The translations under genes and the position numbers were made by a program. A stretch of 6,743 nt of DNA, from the NCBI GenBank assembly GCA_001310715.1, contig BAXV01000122.1, forward strand, positions 1 through 6,743, read 5' to 3'. The DNA comes from Pseudovibrio sp. JCM 19062 (GTDB lineage Bacteria; Pseudomonadota; Alphaproteobacteria; Rhizobiales; Stappiaceae). Shown here piece after piece: positions 1 to 6,679 of the stretch. The stretch's first letter is position 1. Every line of letters begins with the position of its first letter. The notes below the pieces were generated by a model. That model was given only the letters and a program-made list of their open reading frames with translations, was not told the DNA's origin and did no database searches.

Positions 1-1
1 G

Positions 2-1454
2 CAGGCGCAGCTGCAAAACTTCTCTGACAAAGACTATACAGACGCTGACGTAAAGGTTGTAGCAGACGCAAAAACGCTCTGGGATACTTCTGATATTGTT
101 ATCAAAGTTCGTCCACCCGAAGCTTCTGAACTGGAATCGACACACGAGGGACAGACCCTCATCAGCTTCTTCTGGCCAGCGCAAAATGGTGAGCTTCTTC
201 AGCAGTTTGCTGACAAGAAGGTCAACGTGCTGGCGATGGATATGGTACCGCGCATCTCGCGTGCACAGAAGATGGATGCTCTGTCATCCATGGCAAATAT
301 CGCCGGATACCGCGCTGTTATCGAAGCAGGTAACAACTTTGGCCGTTTCTTCACCGGCCAGATCACCGCTGCCGGAAAAGTGCCGCCTGCCAAAGTGCTG
401 GTCATCGGCGCTGGTGTTGCCGGTCTCGCCGCTATTGGTGCCTCCACATCTCTGGGCGCCATCACCCTTGCCTTCGACGTTCGCCCGGAAGTGGCTGAGC
501 AAGTCGAATCCATGGGCGCTGAGTTCGTGTATCTGGACTTTGAGGAAGAGCAGCAGGACGGCGCCGCAACAGGCGGCTATGCCTCTGTTTCTTCTCCAGA
601 ATTCCGAGAAGCACAGTTGGCGAAATTCCGCGAGCTGGCACCGGCTGTGGACATCGTCATCACCACAGCCCTGATCCCGGGCCGCGATGCGCCCGAGCTC
701 TGGACCGAGGACATGGTTCAGTCCATGAAACCGGGCTCTGTGATTGTTGACCTTGCTGCTGAAAAGGGCGGCAACTGTAAACTGACCAAGATGGACGAGA
801 AGATCGTTACCGAAAACGGCGTCACCGTAATCGGCTACACAGACTTCCCATCCCGCATGGCCAACCAGTCCTCGACGCTGTATGCAACCAACATCCGCCA
901 TATGATGACGGACTTGACCCCCGAAAAGGATGGTCAGGCCAACATCAATATGAAGATGATGTTATCCGCGGCGCAACGGCAACCAAGGACGGCGAAATCA
1001 CCTTCCCGCCGCCAAAGCCAAAGATTGCAGCAATTGCCGCTCAAAAGCCAAAGGCACCCGAGAAAACCCCAGAGGAACTGGCGGCTGAAGAGGAAGCAGC
1101 AACCAAAGCTGCGGGTCGCAAGCAGATCGGTTTGCTGGTCGGTGGTGGCGCTGTCATGGCGCTGATCGGTGCCTATGCACCGGCTGACTTTATGCAACAC
1201 TTCATCGTCTTCGTCCTTGCAGTATTTGTCGGCTTCCAGGTCATCTGGGGCGTAGCACACTCTCTGCACACGCCGCTTATGGCAGTCACCAATGCGATCT
1301 CCGGCATCATCATTCTGGGTGCCTGCTGCAGCTCGGCTCTGGCAGCTGGATCGTCTGGTTCCTTGCAGGAATCTCGGTGTTCATTGCTTCGATCAATATC
1401 GTCGGCGGGTTTATGGTCACGCGCCGTATGCTCCAGATGTTCAACAAGTCTTAA
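2..1454 (+). CDS. pntA: NAD(P) transhydrogenase subunit alpha, 5'-partial, with two apparent frameshifts
   Basis: Alpha subunit of the inner-membrane proton-translocating transhydrogenase, which passes hydride from NADH to NADP+ using the proton gradient. The window opens about 40 residues into the protein. The soluble NAD(H)-binding domain I follows in frame, with PRISRAQ and [11 protein letters not shown], a Rossmann loop GAGVAGLAA (positions 407-433), DVRPEV, TTALIPG and the mobile-loop region [14 protein letters not shown]. After a linker rich in Ala, Pro, Lys and Glu come about four membrane helices with [16 protein letters not shown], ending at TAA 1452-1454. The frame breaks twice: a G is missing after 955 ([11 protein letters not shown]) and a C is missing in the CC at 1322-1323 (ILGA|LLQLGSG). 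With both restored, 484 residues lie in the window, so about 524 in all, which from memory is the length of the R. capsulatus fused-type PntA. The family call is very secure; whether the breaks are real is doubtful. Confidence 0.96.
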
Positions 1455-1472
1455 GCGGGGGAGGGAAGCATT

Positions 1473-2859
1473 ATGTCTATCGGACTTCAAACCGCCGCTT
1501 ATATTGCGGCAACCGTATTGTTCATCCTGTCTCTGGGTGGTCTATCCAATCAGGAAAGCGCAAAACGCGCTGTTTGGTTTGGCATCGTCGGCATGGCGCT
1601 GGCCGTGCTTGCAACGATCTTTGGCGCAGGTGTTGACCTGACGAGCCCTGCCGTTGCGATCATGCTGATCATCACTGTTGCAGCAGGTGCTGCTGCTGGT
1701 GTAGTCGTCGCGCAACGCGTTGAAATGACTGGCATGCCTCAGTTGGTGGCTGCGCTGCACTCCTTCGTGGGTCTGGCCGCTGTCTTCATCGGCATCAACT
1801 CAGATATCGCTCCGCCAGAAGGCCTGGCAGGCGCTGAGCTGGTCATCCACGAGGTGGAGATCTTCATTGGCGTCTTCATCGGTGCGATCACGTTCACCGG
1901 TTCCATCGTTGCTTACGGTAAGCTTGCGGGCAAGATCGGCGGTAAGGCGCTGCTTCTGCCGGGCCGTCACGCCCTGAACGCGGGCCTGTTGGTACTCTCT
2001 ATCATCCTCCTGATCATGTACATGAACACGCTGGTTCCTGGACGCTCTACCTGATGACCCTGATCGCCTTCTTCATTGGCTGGCACATGGTTATGGCCAT
2101 TGGTGGGGCGGACATGCCCGTTGTTGTGTCCATGCTGAACTCCTACTCCGGTTGGGCAGCTGCAGCGACAGGTTTCTTGCTCGGCAACGATCTCCTGATC
2201 GTAACCGGCGCGCTGGTTGGTTCCTCAGGTGCGATCCTCTCTTACATCATGTGTAAGGCGATGAACCGGCACTTCGTCTCCGTTATTCTGGGCGGCTTTG
2301 GGACCACCACTGGTCCGGCACAGGAAATCGAAGGCGAGATGGTTCCAACGGATGCGGACTTTGTTGCTGAGACACTCAACGATGCAGATAGCGTTGTGAT
2401 TGTACCGGGTTACGGCATGGCTGTTGCTCAGGCTCAGCAGTCTGTATCTGAACTGACCAAGCGTCTGCGTGCCAAAGGCAAGAACGTTCGGTTCGCAATC
2501 CACCCGGTTGCAGGCCGTCTTCCAGGCCACATGAACGTGCTGCTTGCTGAAGCCAAAGTGCCTATGATATCGTTCTGGAAATGGATGAAATCAACGACGA
2601 TTTCCCGGATACAGATGTTGTCATCATCATTGGTGCAAACGACATTGTGAACCCGGCAGCTCAGGAAGATCCAAACTCCCCAATCGCTGGCATGCCAGTT
2701 CTGGAAGTGTGGAAGGCCAAGCACGTATTCATCTCCAAGCGTGGTCAGGGTACCGGTTACTCCGGCATCGAGAACCCGCTGTTCTACAAGGAAAACTCCC
2801 GCATGTACTACGGTGATGCAAAGTCTTCCATGGACAACCTGCTTGGTAAGATCAACTAG
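1473..2859 (+). CDS. pntB: NAD(P) transhydrogenase subunit beta, with two apparent frameshifts
   Basis: Beta subunit of the same membrane enzyme. It supplies the rest of the proton channel and the NADP(H)-binding domain III. The ATG at 1473 lies 18 bases after the pntA stop and 8 bases after a GGAGG (1460-1464), so the two genes form one operon. The N-terminal part is a run of membrane helices. AALHSFVG contains His96, the counterpart of the channel histidine known in E. coli PntB (His91). [20 protein letters not shown] marks the end of the membrane domain. Domain III shows [42 protein letters not shown] and [15 protein letters not shown]. The frame breaks at about 2030 (a G lost: [11 protein letters not shown]) and at about 2563 (a T lost: [15 protein letters not shown]). 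Restoring both gives 462 residues, the same length as E. coli PntB. Read literally, the sequence would yield only a 193-residue fragment without domain III. Confidence 0.96.
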
Positions 2860-2885
2860 TTCCAACTATCGATTAATATGGGAAG

Positions 2886-2920
2886 CCCCGGAGTGCGAAA
2901 ACACTCCGGGGTTTTTATTT
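2886..2920 (+). terminator. Intrinsic terminator of pntAB
   Basis: A perfect 10-bp stem pairs CCCCGGAGTG (2886-2895) with CACTCCGGGG (2902-2911) around the loop CGAAAA, and is followed by TTTTTATTT. It starts 26 bases after the pntB stop. This is a textbook Rho-independent terminator and closes the transhydrogenase operon. Confidence 0.93.
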
Positions 2921-2963
2921 GCACCTGAAGATCTTTAGAACTCAAAAAAAATCCGAGCCATTC

Positions 2964-2997
2964 TTAGGACTTCCCCAAACCATGCTAGCATTTAGGA
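2964..2997 (+). promoter_or_regulatory. Palindrome flanked by direct repeats upstream of the lipoprotein gene
   Basis: The perfect 10-bp palindrome ATGCTAGCAT (2982-2991) lies between two copies of TTAGGA (2964-2969 and 2992-2997), 28 bases apart. The block is about 95 bases upstream of the lipoprotein start and downstream of the pntB terminator, where that gene's promoter must lie. I could not find a convincing -35/-10 pair. A regulator binding site is possible, but short palindromes also arise by chance. Confidence 0.25.
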
Positions 2998-3091
2998 TTA
3001 GTCCCTTATTTTTCAGTAGACAGCCGGTATGGTACTGAGACAAAAAGCAACCCTGAATTGAAATATCAAAATTCAAAGTTGGGGTAACATT

Positions 3092-3487
3092 TTGATTTTG
3101 CGGAAAGTTATTAATGTAGCTGTATCAGCGTGTCTGATGGCTGCTGTCGCTGGTTGTGCATCGTCACCAAACAGCATCAAGGCAAACTATGTCTCTTCGA
3201 GCAAGTATAACTCTTTTAAGTGCAGAGAAATCAATGAGGAACTCGTTGCAGTTGGTGCAAGAGTTCAAGAAGTGACCGGCGACCAGAAGGACGCTGCAAC
3301 CGCCGATGCATTGATCATGGGCGTCGGACTTCTGGTGTTCTGGCCAAGCCTCTTCCTGCTTGCGGCAACAGACGACAACAAAGAAGAACTGGCTAATCTT
3401 AAGGGCGAATACGACGCCTTGCAGGCTGCGGCGACTAAAAAGAGATGTAAGCCAGTAGCACCTTCAAAAACGATGGCGACATCCTAG
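3092..3487 (+). CDS. Small conserved lipoprotein of unknown function
   Basis: A 131-residue protein predicted to be exported and lipid-anchored. It has a charged N-terminus (LRK), a hydrophobic stretch and the lipobox VAGC with Cys22 as the lipidated residue. The mature part holds YVSSSKY, a Cys at 44, a polar helical segment with VQEVTGDQ, a hydrophobic segment GVGLLVFWPSLFLLA (77-91), then ELANLKGEYDAL and a second Cys at 119 that could pair with Cys44. I recognise this layout (YVS..Y, a Cys, RV.EV.G.Q, GVGL..FWP.LF, LKGEYDAL) from widespread short proteobacterial lipoproteins of unknown role, often poorly named in databases. The start is TTG at 3092, 7 bases after GGGG (3081-3084). No ATG is available in this frame after the stop at 3059-3061, so TTG at 3098 is the main alternative. 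It has its own terminator and appears monocistronic. Confidence 0.85.
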   Translation: MILRKVINVAVSACLMAAVAGCASSPNSIKANYVSSSKYNSFKCREINEELVAVGARVQEVTGDQKDAATADALIMGVGLLVFWPSLFLLAATDDNKEELANLKGEYDALQAAATKKRCKPVAPSKTMATS

Positions 3488-3502
3488 AACTGCCTCATTA
3501 CG

Positions 3503-3539
3503 CAAAAGCCCGAGGCATGCATTGCATCTCGGGCTTTTG
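3503..3539. terminator. Bidirectional intrinsic terminator between convergent genes
   Basis: A perfect 12-bp stem pairs CAAAAGCCCGAG (3503-3514) with CTCGGGCTTTTG (3528-3539) around a 13-base loop. The stem carries A4 on one side and T4 on the other, so it can work on both strands. It sits 15 bases after the lipoprotein stop and 22 bases beyond the stop of the minus-strand fragment ending at 3562, which supports both as transcribed genes, now or formerly. Confidence 0.85.
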
Positions 3540-3561
3540 TTCTGTCTGATGCTGATGGAGT

Positions 3562-3895
3562 TTACTTCACCTTGACCTTGTAGGTGTCGTGAAGGTATCT
3601 CATCGTGCTTCTATTGGTGTACTTTGGCATAGAATATTTCGTCGCAAACTCGTCAGGTCCACGATAGCCTCTCTTCGGAGAGTAAATAATATCTACGCCC
3701 TTAAACTTCTTGCCCTTGCACTTTCCCTTCTTAGGAACCCAGACGCTCCGCACAATTTTTACGGTGCCGTGCTTTGACTCTCTTTTGAGCTTTACCTGTG
3801 CAATCGGCCCAGGACTTCACAACCTTCAAGGCCACGGGTATCCCAAATTGTCGGTCATTTAATCCAGTTTGCCAGTCGGGCTGACATACGCCCAT
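3562..3895 (-). pseudogene. Remnant or frameshifted gene for a small basic protein with a beta-sandwich-like C-terminal pattern
   Basis: The best-supported part is one open stretch on the minus strand from 3816 down to TAA at 3562-3564. It reads ESKHGTVKIVRSVWVPKKG, then CKGKKFKGVDIIYSPKRGYR, then GPDEF and a Lys/Val-rich end. The spacing HGTV ... YSPKRGYRGPDEF resembles the 'HG.V ... Y.P..GF.G.D.F' pattern of bacterial Ig- or cadherin-like repeats and of some small secreted alphaproteobacterial proteins; this is pattern memory only. This stretch has no ATG, only a GTG at 3753 in the middle of the motif. A second open frame on the same strand (3731-3925, ATG at 3895) reads MGVCQPDWQTG and VALKVVKS and could be the upstream part, joined by one extra base or two missing bases near 3812. 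No signal peptide is visible. It is probably a 5'-truncated gene; a live short gene is less likely. Confidence 0.5.
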
Positions 3896-3901
3896 GTCCT
3901 C

Positions 3902-4033
3902 ACAGTTGTCACACGACTTAAGGAGCTAAGCGAAAAGCGTGGGATAACCACGGTCATGGTCACGCACGACAGCCGAATTTTGCAGTTGGCAGAACGAATT
4001 TTGACCATGGATGAGAGGCATCTGGTTGAATAA
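3902..4033 (+). pseudogene. C-terminal remnant of an ABC transporter ATPase (LolD/MacB/DevA type)
   Basis: An open stretch of about 43 codons ends at TAA 4031-4033. It reads LKELSEKRG, TTVMVTHDSRILQLAERI and LTMDERHLVE. This is the tail of an ABC ATPase: a hydrophobic strand running into the H-loop (switch) histidine in VTHD, followed by the RI..LA.RI..M..G.L element typical of the LolD/MacB/DevA branch. The SRIL variant after VTHD is most like DevA-type exporters. The Walker A, signature and Walker B segments, about 180 residues of the usual 220-240, are absent. No start codon or ribosome site precedes it, and homology fades near 3902, where the minus-strand remnant begins. It cannot make a functional ATPase. 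I judge it a decayed 3' end left by a deletion; an assembly join is the alternative. Confidence 0.78.
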
Positions 4034-4304
4034 GTTGCGCTTGTATCACTATAGCAACCATATGCAGCAAATACTCGTTACACTCTGCCATAAACTATTA
4101 CAATATTCTTGTTGCAGCCGGTATTTACTCATCAAATTCTCCTAATTACGTGCATAAACAGATTTTCATACGGGTATACTCGTAAGTACAACTAAACTTA
4201 GTAAAGCAACATATTTGCTAGGAGGTAGTATTCGATCTATTCAATTACAACAGGACGGGTAACTACATTAAAACACTTCCAAAATTGCAAGTATGGAGAG
4301 ATAT
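4034..4304 (+). promoter_or_regulatory. AT-rich upstream region of the cytochrome operon with several inverted repeats
   Basis: This 271-base stretch has no credible gene. It must hold the promoter of the cytochrome c' operon. Visible elements are an imperfect 16-bp palindrome at 4169-4184 centred on GTATAC, which overlaps a -10-like TATACT (4175-4180); ACTAA/TTAGT at 4191-4202; AGCAA/TTGCT at 4205-4219; and GTTGC/GCAAC at 4034-4058. A perfect AGGAGGT (4220-4226) has no ATG, GTG or TTG at usable distance. No good -35 box and no clear FNR-type site (TTGAT-N4-ATCAA) were found. The repeats may be operators or a folded leader RNA, but AT-rich DNA yields such short repeats easily. Confidence 0.4.
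4295..4300 (+). promoter_or_regulatory. Ribosome binding site that fixes the cytochrome c' start
   Basis: GGAGAG lies 4 bases before the ATG at 4305 (6 if only GGAG is counted). Another in-frame ATG at 4293 overlaps this site and has no ribosome site of its own. Starting at 4305 also gives a classic signal peptide (MRK plus a hydrophobic core), so 4305 is preferred. Confidence 0.75.
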
Positions 4305-4766
4305 ATGCGTAAAATACTTATTTCGGCAGTCATCGCAATGACCGCAACTTCAGCTCTCGCTGCCGGGATCACCAAGGAAGACGCGGTGGAGTCACGCCGC
4401 GCTTATTACAGGGTGCTCGGTCATGACATGGCGACATTGTCCGCCTTGGCAAAAGGCGAAATTGAGTACAACGCCGACACAGCAAAAACCGCAGTGGCCA
4501 ACATGATGCTTCTTGGCAAGTACGACACCGAACGTCTGTATCCCGCTGGCACATCCAATGCAGACATGCCGGGCAAAACACGCGCACTACCTGTAATCTG
4601 GGATGATACGGCTGGTCTTCACGCAAAAGCCGATGAAGTCAATCAGGCGCTCGTTGCTATGAATGAAGTAGCAGGCGAAGGTCGTGCTGCATTGGGCAAG
4701 GCACTGGGTAAACTGGGCGGCTCTTGCAAAGGATGTCACTCCGACTTCCGCTCCAAGGACTTTTAA
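4305..4766 (+). CDS. Cytochrome c' (class II c-type cytochrome), periplasmic
   Basis: A 153-residue precursor of a four-helix-bundle haem protein. Residues 1-19 form a signal peptide (MRKILIS... ending TSALA), with likely cleavage before Ala20. The mature part follows the cytochrome c' layout: a first helix with RRAYYRVLGHDMATL, a middle segment KYDTERLYPAGTSNAD, the conserved ALPVIWDD, and near the C-terminus the haem-binding CKGCH (141-145), followed by DFRSK. The two cysteines would bind haem covalently and His145 would be the axial ligand. Class II cytochromes c' bind NO and CO, and some bind or dispose of NO or superoxide; others in this family act as electron carriers. Three bases separate its stop from the b561 gene, so they are almost certainly co-transcribed and the b561 protein is its probable redox partner. 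Maturation needs the cytochrome c assembly system, which is not in this window. Confidence 0.93.
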   Translation: MRKILISAVIAMTATSALAAGITKEDAVESRRAYYRVLGHDMATLSALAKGEIEYNADTAKTAVANMMLLGKYDTERLYPAGTSNADMPGKTRALPVIWDDTAGLHAKADEVNQALVAMNEVAGEGRAALGKALGKLGGSCKGCHSDFRSKDF

Positions 4767-4769
4767 GCA

Positions 4770-5372
4770 ATGACAACTGCGAGCACTGAATATTCTATGG
4801 AAACGCCGCGTAGCAAAGCTACCCGCAAATGGGATTTGCCGCTGCGTCTGTTCCACTGGCTGTTTGCAGGCAGTGTTGTTGCCGCATGGGGTTTGGGCGA
4901 ATTCGGACCTGACGTTATGACGCTGCATTTCTGGTTTGGCTATGCAGTGCTCGCGCTTATTGCGTTTCGACTGATCTGGGGTTTCGTTGGCTCCGAGACC
5001 TCCCGGTTCTCAAGTTTCATCTTCGGCCCCAAAGCAATCCTGACCTACATGCTCAAACTGCCAAGCCGGAAGCCATGCAACTGGAAGGGCCACAATCCGC
5101 TTGGCGGAGCATTCGTTTTCCTACTGCTTGGTCTGTTTGGTGCACAGGCAGCGCTTGGGCTGTTTGTTGACCCGGAAGACTACATCAACGTGGGCCCGCT
5201 GGCGTCATGGGTGGGTATCGACGGCGCCCGCACAGCCTTGGCATGGCACGGCATTCTGGCCAATGCCACGCTCATCTTGATGGGCCTGCACGTGGCAGCA
5301 ATCTTCTTCTACCGCTTATGGAAGCATGAGGATCTGGTGACACCGATGATCACAGGTCACCGCAAGCCATAG
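4770..5372 (+). CDS. Cytochrome b561-type membrane protein
   Basis: A 200-residue integral membrane protein of the bacterial cytochrome b561 / hydrogenase b-type subunit family, which binds b haems between helices and usually exchanges electrons with quinones. After a polar N-terminus comes KWDLPLRLFHWLFA with His29 in helix 1; MTLHFWFGYAVLALIAFRLIW with His53 in helix 2; KGHNPLGG (His108) leading into helix 3; and LAWHGILANATLILMGLHV with His160 and His174 in helix 4. These are the expected haem-ligand candidates. The start at 4770 is 3 bases after the cytochrome c' stop, with only a weak ribosome site (AAGGA at 4755-4759), which suggests translational coupling; ATG at 4797 is an alternative. 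It probably passes electrons between the quinone pool and the periplasmic cytochrome c'. The direction cannot be told from sequence. Confidence 0.92.
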   Translation: MTTASTEYSMETPRSKATRKWDLPLRLFHWLFAGSVVAAWGLGEFGPDVMTLHFWFGYAVLALIAFRLIWGFVGSETSRFSSFIFGPKAILTYMLKLPSRKPCNWKGHNPLGGAFVFLLLGLFGAQAALGLFVDPEDYINVGPLASWVGIDGARTALAWHGILANATLILMGLHVAAIFFYRLWKHEDLVTPMITGHRKP

Positions 5373-5392
5373 CGATACCTGCAAGATTTATG

Positions 5393-5424
5393 GCCGGAGC
5401 AGCACCAGTTGCTCCGGCTTTTTT
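5393..5424 (+). terminator. Intrinsic terminator of the cytochrome c'-b561 operon
   Basis: A 9-bp stem pairs GCCGGAGCA (5393-5401) with TGCTCCGGC (5410-5418) around an 8-base loop, followed by six T. It starts 20 bases after the b561 stop. The opposite strand lacks a T run after the stem, so it serves the plus strand only, although the convergent hydrolase gene ends 4 bases beyond it. Confidence 0.9.
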
Positions 5425-5427
5425 ATT

Positions 5428-6517
5428 TCACGACGTTTCCGCTTCTGTTACGGGAGCCGAGCGCCGGATTGGTGGTTCCTCGATCGGGTTATGATCCAGT
5501 ATCCACGGCTTGTAGTTCAGCTCCGGATTGCTGATCCGCTTAAACACGCTGGCATGCACTTGCGGCTGACCACGCGCCCGCTCATTCTCATCAAGCTGCG
5601 GCCAATCTCGCTGTTTGACCTTGTAGATGAACTCAAAGATACCTTCACGCGGATTATGGATAGTGCCTGTCTCATCCGGGTTCAACTTGGCACGCAGCGT
5701 TTTCCAGCTGTCTTTATGGATACGCAAGCCGTTGCGCTCAGCATGTTCCAGCATCCAGTTGAAGGTAATGTCAGACAGACGCGCATCCGCATAGCCACCA
5801 CCCACATCCGTATGCACACCCACAAACCAAGTCTGCTGCATGATCTGGTTGGGAGCCGTCGTTTCGTTCCACAATACGGGATGAAACACCTCCCGCTCGT
5901 CATCAATGGATAGGGCGTGGTAGGCGTTCTTCACCGCAGGCGGCAAGGTCAGATCGTGAAACTCATGCTTGAAGCCCGGCACTCTGTTAAGGCTGCTGAA
6001 AGTGGTTTCCATGGAAGCCCAAGCGCGGCAACGTATCCCACACGCCAAGAAACTCGATATCCACCCACATGTTGTGGTGCTTTTCACGAAATTCCTGAGC
6101 CATAGTCTCGCGCCGCTGGTGGTCGCTGATCTGGTAGATTTTATAGGCTTTTGCAATCAGCTCTGGGCGTGACTTCGGCAAGATTCCAAACATTTCGATG
6201 AAACCTGCAAGGCTGCGTACTGTGGTGGCACCACGGCTGAAACCAAACAAGAAAATCTTGTCATTGGCCTGATAGTTTTCGAAGATGAACTGATAGCATT
6301 CCTTCAAATTCTTGCTGATACCTAATCCGGTGGTGTTGGCAAGGAAGCGCATAAGGCGGGAACCATGGGCCTTTGTACCCAGACCCCGATCATAAAACAG
6401 CACCTGCCGCTTGGTTCTGTTCTCGCAAATCTTGAAGAGCTTGTAGACGTTCGTGTCCGGACCCGTGCCGCCCTCCTGACCGGTCCCATCTGAAAACACC
6501 ACGATATTCTTCGCCAT
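5428..6517 (-). CDS. DUF2235 alpha/beta hydrolase (Tle1-like phospholipase family), with two apparent frameshifts
   Basis: A cytoplasmic-looking protein of the DUF2235 family, the fold of the type VI secretion phospholipase effectors Tle1. From ATG 6517 (GGAAGG ribosome site 6 bases upstream) it shows VFSDGTGQ then TNVYKLF, the nucleophile elbow GFSRGA with Ser94, and FLGVWDT with Asp161. After the frame breaks it continues HEFHDL, VKNAYHALSIDDER, FHPVLW, VGVHTDVGGGYAD with His236, and VHASVFKRI, ending at TGA 5428-5430. Ser, Asp and His form a plausible catalytic triad. Two bases seem lost: one near 6031 and one in the T run at 6006-6008. Restoring both gives the family-like GVWDTVAALGLPWK and a 363-residue protein. 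Read literally, the ORF stops after 176 residues, without the histidine. No signal peptide, VgrG, PAAR or immunity gene is next to it, so a role as an effector is unproven; it may act on lipids or other esters inside the cell. Confidence 0.9.
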
Positions 6518-6540
6518 CGTCCACCTTCCAAAGCCGCAGG

Positions 6541-6560
6541 GTTAGGCAAGCCGACCTAAC
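6541..6560. repeat. Inverted repeat in the 5' leader of the hydrolase gene
   Basis: GTTAGG (6541-6546) and CCTAAC (6555-6560) form perfect 6-bp arms around an 8-base spacer, 23 bases upstream of the hydrolase start. It could be an operator or a small leader hairpin. It has no T run, so it is not a terminator. Confidence 0.35.
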
Positions 6561-6596
6561 AAGACCAATCAAATCATCTTATGCGCGTACCGTCGA

Positions 6597-6624
6597 AACA
6601 TACAATCAATAAACACCACGACAA
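6597..6624 (-). promoter_or_regulatory. Weak sigma-70-like promoter candidate for the hydrolase gene
   Basis: On the minus strand TTGTCG (6624-6619) and TATGTT (6602-6597) are separated by 16 bases. Each matches the consensus at 4 of 6 positions. It lies about 80 bases upstream of the hydrolase ATG and before the 6541-6560 inverted repeat. Weak evidence. Confidence 0.25.
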
Positions 6625-6679
6625 AACATAAGAAAACCCGAAGCTGGGGAGGCTCGCTGAAGCAGACGTGGCGATTGTC

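Noticed and set aside
199..901. Long minus-strand open frames opposite pntA
   Set aside because: They lie antisense to the NAD-binding domain and have no ribosome site or recognisable motif.
953..2566. Programmed ribosomal frameshifting as the cause of the pntA and pntB breaks
   Set aside because: There is no slippery heptamer or clear downstream structure at any site, four separate events would be needed in one operon, and the family is not known to use recoding.
3817..3925. A small structured RNA between the two remnants
   Set aside because: No stable stem set or known RNA motif is visible, and the stretch is better explained as coding remnant on the minus strand.
4230..4353. Open stretch after the orphan AGGAGGT, in a frame different from cytochrome c'
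   Set aside because: It has no ATG, GTG or TTG near the ribosome site and runs into the well-supported cytochrome c' gene; AT-rich DNA gives such reading by chance.
5491..5913. Plus-strand open frame of 140 codons opposite the hydrolase gene
   Set aside because: It is antisense to conserved DUF2235 motifs and its translation shows no family features; it is a shadow frame.
6630..6660. Terminator for a minus-strand gene at the right edge (CCC...GGG followed by TTTT)
   Set aside because: The stem is only about three base pairs; no stable hairpin could be drawn.
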